A stretch of DNA of 64,000 nucleotides from Ottelia alismoides (taxonomy: Eukaryota; Streptophyta; Magnoliopsida; Alismatales; Hydrocharitaceae): positions 744,001-808,000 of the forward strand of contig JAZKJV010009775.1 of NCBI GenBank assembly GCA_037367405.1, written 5' to 3'. The notes below the pieces were generated by a model. It saw nothing but the letters and a program-made list of their open reading frames with translations. It searched no databases and was not told where the DNA came from. Below are positions 1 through 12,507 of the stretch, in pieces. The position numbers were made by a program, and so were the translations under genes. Each line of letters opens with the position of its first letter. Positions within the stretch are counted from its first letter, which is position 1.

Positions 1-3000
1 CCAGCATACTTGCATGGAACCTTTTTAAGTATATAATGCAGTCTCTACTGCATATATATATCTTGGAAACTTAAGAGATAATTATGCTAGGATTAATCAT
101 TGATTAAATCATGTCACACATGATCAATTGTATCTCCCTACAACTCCTTTGAGTTAAGGTTCATTAGGAGGATTGAGATAGGAATGATATTCATATCTCC
201 ATAAGGTATTCCTTGAATTCATCTAATAGGTACGGGCTACCTTGGTTAGATCGAATTCATTTCATCTTCCTTCAAACTTTGGTTCTAAACCAAAATTGCG
301 AAATCTTTGAACATTTCAAAGGTCTCTTAGGTGAAGAGAAGAGATCTCATATCATACATAATCATTAACAGATATCACATATCCATAATGTTTACTATGA
401 TATAGATGATCTGCATACATCAATATGTATGAGATCCTTAATACCTAGGCATCTTACACCTTTCCCAAGGAAGGGTGTATTGGACAATTTTACTTTGAAT
501 ACAATATTCACAAGTATGTGAGATCTGAATCTTTAGACAATCTAAAGTTTCATGTCTTACTAATCCATTGATTTCATCAACAGACATATGTCCAAAATTT
601 GATGCCAGATCATTGTCAAATGATCTTTATCTTCCTATTGATCTTTTAAAGGTTTAATTTTCAGTATTAGAAATCTTAATGAACCATTCAATAATTTTCT
701 AATTTAATAGAGTCCTCTAGATTTTAGATTACTATCTGAAATATTTCCATCATAACTCTTTATGATAGATTTATTACAGAATTCATGTTTATATCCAACA
801 ATTAGAAATAAACAATGAGTGTATTCTAATATCTAGGTCATAGAGACATTCTCTAAGACTAAGGGCTCCCACTGAAAATATGAAGTCTATTGATCTCATG
901 GAAATTGTTGCAACACTTGCATCACTTTCAACATGGATGACCAATAAACCTTAAGATCAAATTTCTAATACATATGCAACCAATTGCAAGTGTTATTAGA
1001 AAATTTGAGATACAATTATTAGACTTTATCTTATCAAATAAGTAAGTCAATATCAATGATTATATGTAGATTACACTGATGCTCCATCCGAGTCCTTTTC
1101 TGAGGATTCTAGACAGACTTGATAGTCATACTATCAACACATCAACTTATTGCAGCATTGGCATTCATCCAACTCTTTGGATGTCATATGGAAGTCACAG
1201 AAGTACAGTCAACTATTTGATTATACTTCTTGCTTGAGTCCAACCCATGCTTCCACTGCGCTCCCTTTATCTATAAACAACCATTGCTTAAGAATAAGGA
1301 TCTCTTATGTTAAAATCAAAAATTCCAATATAAGAGTATTTCAACATTTACACAAACTTCATTTAAGTTCATACAATATGAATATTATGAAGCTTCATGA
1401 ATGACTAGAGTATAGTCAGTAGAATGATGACACTCATCATCTACATCCATCTAAACTCTTAAAACATAGGTTCAGGTAGGTATTCAAACAATTTGAATAC
1501 ATTATATCTAATAGAGCTACCATTCTACATGATGTAGAGAACCATGTCATTCATGATTAAATGTCAAGAGCACATATATATGCCAGAATATCTTTATTGA
1601 TTTTATAAGGATTAATTTTGACAATTGCGATCATCATCAACATGTCACTTCCAAAGCACATTTGATGATATCAAGATCATAGAAACATCCAAACCCTAGG
1701 TTTGAAGTCCTATTATCTACTTAATTGTCATTCCTCATTATTATGAGGAAACTTGCATATTGCAACCACATACATTATGTGTCCAATCGCAAGTATAATA
1801 TCTGGATCAAGAGTCTATCCATGATATTTCACTGGTTATCATTGAGTATAACATTGAGTGGGTTTAATGAAGGATTTATCTGAAATAAGTAACTTGCATA
1901 AATATATATAAATATATATAAATATTTAATTTACTTTGATTTAGGAATTTTTATATCAAAGTTGTCTTGCCATGTCAACAATGAAAGTTCATTCCCTTAA
2001 TCACTTTCAATGTAAGAGATATACTTACCATTATATCTCAAGCAAGATCTGGGATCTCCTTCCTTATCTTTGTTGCATCCCAATAATATGAGAACCTACA
2101 ACTCGGATAAAAAGAAGCGGGAACACATTCCGCCTTGCAAGTCCAACTTGCATCTCCCAATTCGGTCTTTAATGCCCGGGCCCACCACCCCTAAGGTGAT
2201 GTTGACCCATCATTAATTGAACCAACCGTCAACAGGAATACAACTCGCTATGCGCAATCCAATATCGCCCCAATAATATGAGGACCCGATATTGGGGTCA
2301 CTACGCATACGTCCTTACTCTTTCGAGAAGCGACGAGCCCGATCCAAATGGATCATATGCAGGAGCTGTCACTTCGGACAGGCGTCTCCTACATATAATA
2401 TCTGGCGACGAAACTCTTCGCCTTGACGGGAGACCATGGATGTCACTTATGTGATCCTCCATATCTTATTCAAATTAAATTAATTTCTATGAATCATATT
2501 CATATAATTAATTCTTCCAAGGGAATTATCAACTCTAATCATATTAGAGTATTCTTAATTGGATATAATTAACTTAATCATATTAAATTAATTATTAATC
2601 CAATTCAATCAATCAAACTTAATTTTATGCTTGAATATATATGATATTATTCTCAAAGTACGTATTAATTCGAATTTTAATAATTAGAAAAATACATCAT
2701 AATCCCTCGGACATTATCCCGGCCCTACCCGCTGTCATGGCCAGTACCGACGGGAGTGGGGCGGACCACATACGTTGCAACCCGCTGACCCAGCGATCCC
2801 CGACTAGACACCATATCCACCTCGGGAAAGGATAATGCCAAATTGATTATTTTGTACTTGAGATGATCATCGGTTCTTCAACCGAAATTATACCATATAG
2901 TAATCAAAACAATTTTGATTTTAAGGAAATGTGCTAGGCAAATTCCCAAGTCCTATTCAAGCAAGAAGTTTGATGATTGTAATTCCAATTAAGGTTTAGA

Positions 3001-3580
3001 TCAAATCTAATCAACTAATTGGTTGGGGCCAAGTCAATTAGGCAAATAATCATGTTTCAATATTTCATAAATATTTTTCAAGATTATTTCACGAAATTAA
3101 CAATTAATTTCTCTAATTGACAATCACTTGGTTCTAGATTAGCAGTGACCCCTACTTACTAAAATTGACATATCTCAATCATATTAAATCCAAATTAAGC
3201 AAAGTCAATTTCTAAAGTTTGCTAATTTGATTTAGGACAGAACCTAAGTGGTGTTTCACGCATTTCGAGGCAAGTCTAAACAGTAATTAACATTTTAATC
3301 ACGTTCATATTCACAGTTCCCGCAACAGTGCATACATGTCCATTAAAACGACCATATCTCGAGCATACGAAATCCGATTTACGCAAACTCAGATCCTATG
3401 GTTTCCTTATTTAATGGGGAACATAATCCAATTATAAAATTCGTGTTTAAACAATTTAAACAGTGCCGAATTTATTTATTAAACAGATCTGCGAAATCAA
3501 ATGCGATGAAAACTTTCGCGACCTAAACGAACCCAAGTCGTCCTCGGTTAGCGAATCACTATTCGAAACCGTCGACCTAA
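1..3580 (-). mobile_element. Copia-1 internal region (partial, decayed)
   Basis: This is the interior of a minus-strand Ty1/copia element whose 5' LTR is at 3596-6246; it runs off the window start. It can be followed almost end to end against the interior of copia Y (plus strand, about 23.1-27.5 kb), for example the shared leader blocks at 2080-2460 and 25080-25530. No long ORF survives. The PBS-proximal 3 kb looks like untranslated leader. The only protein trace I can name is a GAG-pre-integrase segment near 470-610. The RT region would lie beyond the window. It lacks the Mutator-like insertion present in Y and so preserves the empty site near 2470-2500. Confidence 0.75.
470..610 (-). pseudogene. 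Copia GAG-pre-integrase / integrase zinc remnant
   Basis: In one minus-strand frame the text reads GHMSVDEINGLVRHETLDCL followed shortly by CEYCIQSK. This matches the layout of the copia GAG-pre-integrase domain: a GH-containing helix, then a C-x2-C pair ahead of the integrase core. The parallel stretch in copia Y is at 26940-27070 and has lost the cysteines. No start codon or flanking open frame exists, so this is a fossil and not a gene. Confidence 0.55.
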
Positions 3581-3593
3581 GGCTCTGATACCA
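3581..3593 (-). other. Primer binding site, copia-1 (initiator Met tRNA type)
   Basis: The minus strand reads TGGTATCAGAGCC two bases after the LTR end (...CCTACA). This is the usual plant copia primer site, complementary to the 3' end of initiator methionine tRNA. It fixes both the LTR end and the element's orientation. Confidence 0.9.
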
Positions 3594-4173
3594 CTTGTAG
3601 GATATGGTTAGATCCTCAAGCGCATCACGGAAGCGTGAACGTCGCATCGAATACGACGTGGAGCGACTAGTCGCACTAGTTGCTCGATGCAGCGGAATTT
3701 AAAAAAAATTTATACGACGAAACCACATGATCCAAGAACACTTCTCGGATCGTTTCGTCTAAACCACAAACAAGTAATAGGATTACCTCTTGAAGCGTGG
3801 TTGCGATCGAGTCTCTAAACGAAGAGACCTCCTGTCTCAAGTCCGATCCGACGGAGGAGACGCTTGCGAGCGCGGGGATGAACCGCGTGCTTCTCGCAAT
3901 CCATGTTGATGATCCAAGCGGCGGATCTCCTGATCTCGACACACGAGATCCATTGTCTTCTCCACGAGCGAGGCGCACCGAAGGAGACGGAGATCCACGA
4001 GCAGAAGAACGGGCAGCATAACGACGATGCCGCGGCGATGGAGAACCTCTCCATGGCATCCATGGTGGACGGCCATGAGAGGGAGAGAGGGCTGACCTCC
4101 AAAGAGAAAGAGAGAGGGAGAGAGAGATGCTTCTCAAGCATTATGTGTCAAGAGAGAGCATGGGTATGCCTCT

Positions 4174-4183
4174 CTATTTATAG
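4174..4183 (-). promoter_or_regulatory. Putative TATA box of copia-1 LTR
   Basis: The minus strand reads CTATAAATAG, followed by a CT-rich stretch (CTCTCTCTCCC) typical of plant core promoters. Equivalent TATA sites occur at the same place in Y 5' (22517-22525), Y 3' (31444-31453) and X (33305-33310). Transcription would run from here through R-U5 into the interior. Confidence 0.6.
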
Positions 4184-4589
4184 GGTTTTGGGATCCATGG
4201 ATCTCAATCCATGTGTCTCATAAAATCAATGGTTGAGATTGATTTATGATAATCCAATGGTCAAGATTGTTGTTGGTAAAAGCCAACAACTTGTGATTTA
4301 ATTTTGATTAAATATATTTGATAAATCAAATATATATTAATACCAAATCAAACCAATTAAATAAGGAGTGAGATGATAATTAGGAGCCCCTTCCCATTAG
4401 GGAGAGGGGGACGACCACCAACTCCTAAAGAGAGTTGGTGCCGCCCCCCCCTTTCCAAGTGTGGAGGGAATCCCATAGATTACATGGGATTTTGCATAAC
4501 TCCTAATTAATCTCTCTACTTATTTTCCCAACAATTTTCACCAAAAATAATTCTCAATTAATTTTGGGAATATTGCAATCTTGACATTG

Positions 4590-5212
4590 GAATATTGTGA
4601 ATCACATTCACAACCCAAAACAACATATAATTTACATTGTCAATTAATTACACAATGTGTATCTAATACACATAATAATTAATTAACACATATAAATTAT
4701 AATTAGCTCTCTCTAATACATTATAAATCACATTTATAATATATTATGAATAATTGGACATTACTATCCACATTATTCTTATCCATAACAATTAAATCAT
4801 ATTTAATTATATTGGATAACTTATTCTCATGTTCTCAAATAATATGAATCACATTCACATTATTTACATCTTTTGATAATTAAATCACATTTAATTATCC
4901 AAGATAATTCTCCTTATAATATGAATCAAATTCATATTACTCATGATAATTAAATCACATTTAATTATCCATTTTCTCAATGCTCGGATACATATATCAA
5001 CAATAGAATTATCCATGAACTCTTTCATAGATAATGCGCTTTCTCCGCGAATACTTGGAGATAAGGACAGGGCGATTGTATTGTTCCACGTATAGTGACA
5101 TGGATATTGAGATCATATCTCAAATCCAGATCTCGGGCCTCCCATAGATGCTTGATTAAATCAAGACCGCAAATCTAATCTTCTCATTGAATCTGAATCA
5201 CATTCAGATCAA
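4590..5212. repeat. Array of short palindromes with a common centre in copia LTR
   Basis: At least eight short inverted repeats share the layout arm-AAT-CAC-ATT-arm' or a close variant. Perfect examples: 4595-4613 (8-bp arms, centre CAC), 4655-4673 (8-bp, CTA), 4720-4740 (9-bp, CAC), 4790-4808 (8-bp, CAT), 4875-4899 (11-bp, CAC), 4917-4939 (10-bp, CAA), 4945-4969 (11-bp, CAC) and 5191-5209 (8-bp, CAC). One at 4841-4861 has a single mismatch. The arms differ (TTGTG, TTATA, AATTA, AATATG, ATCTG) while the centre stays the same. The other copia LTR copies carry counterparts. Confidence 0.85.
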
Positions 5213-6246
5213 TGTCCAACATTTGGACTAAGATCAGATTACTTCTCTACTGAGAGGAGTCACTAAAATCCAGACCCGTTTCATCACTCCCTAGGAATGG
5301 AAGCATCATGGTTATACAACCGTTTATGATCACATCACCCTCAGGTATTCCCAATACCTGTACATCCTGCATACTGGAAGACTCAGAATAAACCCGAAGT
5401 ATTAGATCAACTTTACACTGTCTACTTCAGGGTTTTATCAGTAAGTTTCTCATTCGATCATTGGGAGTCGGTATTGATCATATACTTTCCAAAAGCATAT
5501 ATCATACCTAGGTCTTGATCATATACTTTCCAAAAGTATATATTAAACCAACAAATTCAGTCAAGCTTCCAAAGCGAGACGACCGTGCACGGAATTTGAT
5601 TCTTCCCAATATCTCATGAGTGAGCTCATGTCTTCCGGTTCAGTAGTGAACCTGTATGATCCCTTTGAGAGATCGTATTACTCATATGCCCTTATATGCA
5701 CACCAGCGCGCCGGTGTATAGACCTTGATTAGGCCATCAACCTATTGGTCTGCCAAATGTACATACTTGGACATATAGTAACACATCTGTCTCTGGTCAG
5801 AGGATGTGTGCCTGTATCGTGACAGCATACGATATAGGACTGTGGTTATCTCGATCTCGTTAAGTCAACTCTTTGACCTAACTTATCCGACACCTCCGAA
5901 TCTCTATTCCTATGCAGAGGACCTGCATCAAGAGGTCGGTCAGATATCAACCTAAATGAGATAGGATTGCCATCTCCTACTCAGGCTGGAGATCATCTCT
6001 TAATAATCATTTGACGGTGCTTGATGAGTCCTCAATCTAACTCATTAGATATTCATCTAAGCACCAGCCTCTATGATTCAATAATTGAATCAACAGCTGT
6101 ATGATCATTAAGATGGCCATGGTACATAACCCTAATTGTACTAAGGGACCTATTATGCAAATTATGTATTCTTCATTTCAGATCAAGGAGTGAATTGCAA
6201 CAACATTTATTGCATAATGGCTCGCCGTGGGCTCGCATTTCCAACA

Positions 6247-6569
6247 TTGAGTACCTAGGGTTTCTAGGTATCTGTGTTATTTCGTCTTGTATTTATGTGT
6301 CGTTATCTCCCCCTACATTATTCCTTATCGACCAAGTCAATATTGACTTAGTCATGGGGTTTAGGGTCAGTCAGTATTTACATTACTTCTTTTATTTTTC
6401 TTTTCTTTTCTTTACTCATTCCTTTTATATTTAAATACATGTATTTATATACTATTTATGGACAACAATCAATATGCTAATTTGTACAAGTTAGATATAT
6501 TTACATGCATTTAGATAGGGGTTTAAAGAAAAAATAAAGGAATGAAGGTAAATGAACGGGTATTCATCA
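6247..6569 (-). mobile_element. 3' LTR fragment of gypsy B
   Basis: On the minus strand the LTR starts TGATGAATAC at 6569, directly after a G-rich polypurine run (C-rich on the plus strand, 6570-6577). The start resembles the other gypsy LTRs here (TGATGAATC...). It stops at 6246 where copia-1 inserted. The rest of this LTR should lie on the far side of copia-1, outside the window. Confidence 0.7.
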
Positions 6570-6577
6570 CCCCTCCC
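6570..6577 (-). other. Polypurine tract of gypsy B
   Basis: The minus strand reads GGGAGGGG immediately before the LTR start TGATGAA. In retroelements this tract primes plus-strand DNA synthesis. The upstream context (GTGTTTGCTAGGGACTAG at about 6590-6610) matches the bases before the polypurine tract of gypsy C near 50965-50985, which supports the alignment. Confidence 0.65.
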
Positions 6578-7020
6578 ACACTTACATTTTCTAGTCCCTA
6601 GCAAACACTTATTAGGAGAATAAGTGATGCAAATGAGAAAATAAAAAATAGGAAAATAAAGACGGTAGAATGATTATAACTTTTAAACTTATCTTTAGAA
6701 AATCGAAGTTTGGATCTCAGTTAGGACATTTGGAGTGTTAATGTGTTCAGAACCAAATCCAGGTTAGGAACTGTGGCTCAACAACCCTTAGTTCTATGCT
6801 CCTCTGTTCAGTTCAACTCAATAGTCCGGCTAGAACCTTCCTTTCAGACATATACTCTTGTTACCTTGAAATGACAGGTACCAAGTGTGTGAATTGTGTT
6901 AGCTCTTTGAATTGTGTTAGCTCTTCCCGGATAAGTAGATGAACTATCAAGTAGTCTTCTCCTCTGGTAACTCATCCTCGGGGAGCTGAATACTTCCTTC
7001 TGAGTTTATGTACATGCTAG
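6578..7020 (-). mobile_element. Gypsy B 3' UTR remnant with pol deleted
   Basis: Reading the minus strand, gag similarity stops near 7020 and the next recognisable sequence is the 3' UTR tail just before the polypurine tract. No protease, RT, RNase H or integrase text occurs in between, so roughly the whole of pol is missing. A direct repeat of about 20 bp (ttgaattgtgttagctctt) sits at 6890-6925. The exact deletion junction is not resolvable by eye. Confidence 0.6.
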
Positions 7021-7715
7021 TGCACTACGTGAAGCATAGCCGCCTCCACAAGCAGCACTATCTAATCCATGCACCTCTGGGTTGACACCGTTGAACTCGA
7101 ACTGAACAAGGATGGTAGGCTTTAGTCCATGGAAAGGACACTTTTACAATAGATCCTTGAATCTCTCCCATGTATCATAGAAAGGTTCTTGTGGTAATTG
7201 GGAGAAACTTGTGATTCAAGAATGCGTCAAGTAAGTTCTACTCAAAGGGTAGAACTTATTGAGAAAAAGGTCCTTGAACTGAATATAGGTAGTTCCAACT
7301 ACCCCAAGTTCTTCAAGGAAAAAGATAAATCTTTGAGTCTATTGTAGGCTTGGCTAACCCTAGGATGCCTAAGGTTAGTACAAACTAACTCAAAGTCTCT
7401 TAGGAATGTGTAAGGTTCTTCATGTGCATTCCCATTGAAGCTCGGCAACAAATTCAAAAATCGAGGCTTTAATACATATTCAACTTCTAGTTTAGCTTGA
7501 CTCAACCAATTTGTCACTTGATACTATCTAGGATTATATGTCACATCCATTAGTACATCCAACCCTAAGTTTAGCTGACCTATCTGGGCTCTCAAGAAAT
7601 CCACATTACATTCAGAGGCCTCTAACCTAGACAATACCATATGTAGTGGGTCTTCACTCTCTTCTTCCTCCTCGTTTTGTCTTTTTGGAGGCATATTAAC
7701 TGATCTACTAAACAT
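7020..7715 (-). pseudogene. gag pseudogene of gypsy B (Athila-type)
   Basis: Open stretches at 7524-7715 and 7299-7517 lie in the same frame, separated by a stop. They align with the gag of gypsy E. The N-terminus has an acidic tract (NMPPKRQNEEEEESEDPLH) and an L-x-RAQIGQLN helix, followed by FLNLLPSFNGNAHEEPYTFL, the start of the retrotransposon gag domain. Similarity continues out of frame to about 7020, through the 'Cys-x-His' capsid-like segment (around 7140-7200). Compared with E there is a stop at the YNPR junction and a short deletion near 7295. Gag would form the particle core. This copy cannot, and no pol follows it. Confidence 0.8.
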
Positions 7716-8850
7716 TCATCAAAAAGAGGATTCAAGTGAGATATTGATGAAGATATTGAAACATGTAGGTCTCACCAAGGCAATGATCTTCCTTGGTGAG
7801 AAGAGAAGAAAGAAAGTGATCGGTCTAGTTACAACTGCTCCTTAAGAGGGAATCATGAAATCCTGAATTGAAATAAGGGTTATTTCGAACCTAGGATGGT
7901 CTAGTAGAAGAAGGTGGTTAGACCATGGAAGATGTGATGTTTATATGGTTCAACAACTAGTTCACAAAACCCGAACACATTTCCAGCCAATTATCCATCT
8001 TTGATTTCAAGAGAGTATGGAAAATTAGCAAGATAGATTCAAACGAATCCTAGCACTATGTTGCACTTGAATGTGCGGAATCAACTCACATAAATCAAAC
8101 ACAAGGCAAACCCTATGAATATTTTCACTAAACACATGAAAGCTGTAAAAGTTCGGTTCGTTTTTATCTTTTCAGTTTTAATTGGTTATAAAACAATCTA
8201 CAAGCACATAAGGAGTCTTCTATTACACCTAGTAAAGTCTTATAATCCCTCAGATAGTGGAATGATCTTCTTGGGTTGTCGGGTTCAATATTACACCCCA
8301 AAGGAACTTATAAGCACATACAACCTAAATGTATTTCTAAGGTCTAAGGCAACCACTTAGAGCTCCCAAAATCTATGAGAATCAGACCTGGAGAATTAGG
8401 ATGGAAGTCCAGGGATTTGATCTCTAACAGTAGGGATTTTTCCTCACCCACTCTGTCCGGGGGTAAGTACTTGTGTACAATGAGGGTGTTACTGCATGTA
8501 ATACTAGGATGCTTCTATTCCTAGATATTTAAAGTCAACTTGCATAATTCAGTCACAAATTTAAGTGTTTGGTTATCGTTTATTATGGAGACCACAAAAT
8601 ATTTGTCTAACGTATAGTCCCTTTTCCCTTTTCCTTAAGGTGGCAAAAATTGAGGGAGAAGATGGAAAACAGAATGCAGATGAAAATCAATGATGCATGT
8701 AGTCGACTAGGAACACTTATAGTGCTTCCCAGCACTCTCCATGTGGATGTTATACTGGATTTATAAATAATAATCTATATGATGCAAGTCGATGAAAAGC
8801 CGCGCCTAGTAGGGTTATATTAGCGATGGAGAATTTCAATTAATTTTGAC
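7716..8850 (-). mobile_element. Gypsy B leader region
   Basis: This is the sequence between gag and the 5' LTR of B. The part next to gag (about 7716-7900, with tctcaccaaggcaatgatct) matches the gypsy E stretch upstream of its gag (about 63700-63900). The stretch near 8440-8480 resembles the end of gypsy A's leader. No intact PBS is visible near 8800-8850, where one is expected, so the PBS is either decayed or was missed. ORFs here are shadows. Confidence 0.5.
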
Positions 8851-11640
8851 TAGATAGAACATAGCTTATGTGTTTCTCAACGAATCTCCTAAGATTTATT
8901 CAGTGAATCTTAAGAGATAGGTTATGTGTCCTAAGTTTGCGATTATAGATAAGGTAAAATAATGCTAAATAACATATAATTATAATTATCACTCATTGTA
9001 ATATGTCCAGATAGTAATCGACTAGAACCAAATCAAATATCTCGGTAAGAAGGACTCGACTTAACTTATATCCTGGCTATGTCCAAGGTCGAAGACAAGG
9101 ACACTAGTAAATATTTAATTCAAGTAAGGTATCAAATATCTATTTATGTAATTTATAGAATAACTAGGTCAACCATACATAATAGAATGCAATGCATGTA
9201 TTTTTAAATCATTTTATGCATTTATATTATATGAGAAATCTATGATGCCATGCAACACACATTAAATGCACAAAAAACAAAGATACTACGCATTGATTAA
9301 TTAATTTAATAGCTTGTGATCTAAATTAGAAATTAATAAATAATCAGGAAAATCAATAATGAAATTCAACCATACATAATTTAATTTTAAGGCAGATATA
9401 GGCTAAATATAATACTTGTGCTCTATGAAGAACTAATTGCAAATGATGATTTAAAATAGTGAAACAAATGCACCAAACTAAAGGTCACAAAGAGAGCTTT
9501 CTAATGAATATTTCATTAATAATGGATATATGGTTCACAAGATATTAACCAAACAATACAGGAGCACAGCTGCAATAAAAAATCTTTTATTTATTTACAA
9601 AAGGTCCAAATTGAAGTGAATTAGAATTAGCCAAACCATCCTAGATATGAATGCAATATGACCGTGGCGTGACTTATCTACAATATTTGAAATTTGGAAG
9701 GATGTTTTTGCAATTTTCCATGAATTACTTGTTCCGAGCACATGATCGATCAGGCTCGGATGGTGTGTTGATATGGGCCACGGGGAGAGATACAACACCA
9801 TGGATATGGTTCAGGTCACCCGAGCCTCGGGCTCCAAAGAATTGATTTGGTATTTAGACGTGGTTGAAGTATAACCATCAGATTATCCCTGAAGGGACTA
9901 ATCTAAGGCAATGGCTTCTCCTTACTCGGACAAGCTCCTTCACATGCGACGGAGATAGAACAGGGTTCTAGCGAACCCTTAAACCATCCTCTATGCTCCT
10001 CTCTTCTATCAAAAGATGATGAAACCTTTTTGGAGTCCCCTTGAGGATGTTGGTTAGGTAACGAAGCTTGGGGATGAAGTGAGTCATCGGATCAGTGAAG
10101 CGTAGTCAGAGGTGGAGCTTGAGGTTGACGAACCCTTAGTTCGTCCGATCATTGTGCCCTTTGCACACCTGCATATTTAGACACAAGCGCAATACATCTA
10201 CGAATCTAATACGATGCTTGGAAAGGGAGATGAAGGCTCTTGGAGATGATGAAATCGAGCCCTACATGGGTTCTTCTTCCTTGCAGGAAGAAGAAAGAGT
10301 CGAGATGATCATGGGTATGGAGAAACATAGTGGTCAAATGGAGAGTTACATGTGAATGAGTGATGGTTTGTAAAGGTATATAGGCATTTAAGTCATGGAG
10401 TAACAGAAGAAAAAAGTGGAATAAAATGGTGAAAACCAACCAAGACTAAGGTTGAGGATCTTACCTCGAATGGAAGTGAAAGAAGATGATGGATTTGGGG
10501 CTGAATATGTGCTTGATATGAAGCTTCAAAGCTTCATGGTCCTCGCTTCATGAACTTGGCAAAGGTTCGAAGCTCAAACACCATAGCAGGATGATGCAAC
10601 ACAACCAATAGACTGAGGATCTCACTGGAGAATTCACACCGTTGTTGCTCACAAAGGGCTTCTCTAACTGTCACTTAGAGAAGTGATGAGCTAGGGAAAC
10701 TATCAGAAGTGGCGACCAACAACGGTGGTCGGTTAGGGAGTACCGAGAAGGTCGGGTAGTTCCAGGTGGGTGACAAGGCAATTCAACCTGCCCGTAGGTT
10801 TGCGACAGTTGATCGATGATGGAAGTTTAAGTTAGGGAAAAGAAGAGGGAAGTTAAGGGAAGGCAATGGAGGTGGAAGTTAGTCAGGAAGGTGGTTAATG
10901 GCGTCAGGAAAAAGGAAGGAAGCTGGATGGTTGGCTATGTTTGCATCGCTTGGAGAAAGTGACTGGACATTGAAGATGAAGTCCCAACCATTGGATCTTA
11001 CGATCTATCGGTTGGAATCAGGGTGGAAATGGACAATACCCCAACTATTGGATGCAATGATCCAATAGCGGGAGGTGGAGGGAGCAGGCAGCGCTGATCA
11101 CTTGATCAGACTTGATCATATGGCCAGAATGATAGCTCTTATGAGTGGCTGAGATCAGATCAGCGGAGCTGATCCGAGGGTGAAAGAAGGAGGCAGGTGG
11201 CTCGATGGAAGCAGGCCACGTAGCTGGAGCGGGTTGGGCTACGTGGTTCAATGAGATAATTAAACAATAATAAATGAGTATAAAATAAAAAACAAATGAT
11301 TAGAGGATAAGGTAAAACAAGTTGTAAACATGAAAGTTGTAGATCTTGATGAGATATACAACTTTCATGTAGAACTGAAAGAGAGAAGAAGTCATCTATA
11401 CATAGTAAATATTTTTATAAGTAATTTGCAGGTATTAAAATTACTTATTTATTATTATTATAAATAATTTTTAATTTATAAATTATGTTAAATTAATTGT
11501 GTACCATAGTAATCAAATTTATTGGATTTTTAATAATTAATAAGCACATAAAATAAATGCATAATAATAGAGTTATAATACATAATAATTAGGCTTAATT
11601 ATGATAAACACAATGATTATTAAATAATGTTAATTGTTTT
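8850..11640 (-). mobile_element. 5' LTR region of gypsy B (approximate)
   Basis: A block at about 9055-9130 (tatcctggctatgtccaagg) matches the U5-side box found in all gypsy LTRs here (plus strand of A near 17150-17200; minus strand of E near 52365-52420). The segment at 11330-11380, with ctacaactttcatg-like text, matches A near 14540-14585. Together they place an LTR of about 2.8 kb with its 3' side near 8850. The 5' side is cut by copia X near 11640-11700. Both boundaries are estimates. ORFs at 9595-11251 are scattered on both strands with no family motif. Confidence 0.55.
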
Positions 11641-12432
11641 AGTTAATATTAGCGAATTTCTTAAGCAATAGAGATAATAATGATAAATAGGTAGGTAAAT
11701 CTAAAATTTATCACATATGGAGAATCTCAAGAAAGTTCCTTCCCTTAAGACAACGTACACACCTATCTATAGGGATGGCTCCTCAAAGTGTTGTGGAAAA
11801 GAATGTCATGGATGGATGCCCTACACATCAACTGCGGGAAGCCTAATGTATGCCATGATGTGTACAAGGCTAGATATCTAGCATTGGGAGTGATAAGTTG
11901 TTACCAATCCTACTATGGTGAGCAATACTAGAATGCAATGAAGAGCATCTTTAAGTATCTAAGACAGACACGATATTACATATTGGTCTATGGAGATGGT
12001 GATCTTCAAGTGTTAGGATACAGAAATTTAGACTTCCAATCTGATATAGATGACTGCAAGTCAACTTCAGGGTTTGTGTTCTTGTTGAATAGTGGTGTTG
12101 TGAGATGTAGAAGCAAGAAGTAGGACACTGTGACTGATTCAACAAAAGAACCTGAATATATTACCGCATCAGATGTTGCAAAGGAGGAGGTGCAAATACG
12201 TAAGTTCATCCTGGAACTTGGCATAGTTTCCTCTGATACTCTCATCCCACTACTTTGTGATAACACGAGAGCCAGAGCTCAGGAGAAGGAACCCAGATGA
12301 CATCAGTAGAGTAAGCACATGGAAAGGAAATACCACATCATTCGGGAGATTCAAAAGCATGGTGACATCGTCATCACCAAAGTAGCCTCTTCTGATAATG
12401 TTGCTAATTCCCTTACCAATCCTTTACCCTAA
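11640..12432 (+). pseudogene. Copia X: RT end and RNase H remnant
   Basis: Decayed Ty1/copia polymerase. Around 11830-11880 the text reads AGSLMYAMMCTRLDI, the conserved end of copia RT. The stretch open at 11938-12123 continues with MKSIFKYLRQTRYYILVYGD and the RNase H signature DDCKSTSGFVFLLNSG. It then passes a stop into EPEYITASD-like text and KHMERKYHIIREI near 12310, ending about 70 bp before the LTR. At least four stops or frame breaks occur. Only this 3' end of pol remains; the upstream part was never here or was lost at the junction with gypsy B. Confidence 0.8.
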
Positions 12433-12507
12433 AAGGTTTTCAATCAGCATGTAATGAGCATGGGTTTAAAGATTGTACATGAATGATTCTGAGGGCTATT
12501 GGGAGAT

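Larger units (their letters stand above)
3596..6246 (-). mobile_element. 5' LTR of copia-1 (2651 bp)
   Basis: On the minus strand it begins TGTTGGAAATGCGAGCC at 6246 and ends CCTACA at 3596, directly before the PBS. Related LTR copies in the window are Y 5' (13162-13806 plus 21102-about 23035), Y 3' (29376-32029), X (12508-13161 plus 32030-33870) and a fragment near 34200-34690. From 5' to 3' it holds about 650 bp of moderate-GC sequence, an AT-rich block packed with short palindromes, a TATA box, and a GC-richer R/U5 segment. ORFs of 70-150 codons in that last segment overlap on both strands and are not treated as genes. The five bases beyond the left end (ttgag, 6247-6251) would be the target duplication, but the other end is outside the window. 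Confidence 0.9.

Noticed and set aside
3676..4141. Overlapping Ser/Arg-rich ORFs in the copia-1 LTR
   Set aside because: Transcribed LTR R/U5 sequence. The parallel LTRs in Y and X do not keep the frames.
4590..5212. CRISPR-like reading of the regularly spaced palindromes
   Set aside because: There are no constant repeats of 25-40 bp with unique spacers, no cas genes, and the setting is a plant LTR.
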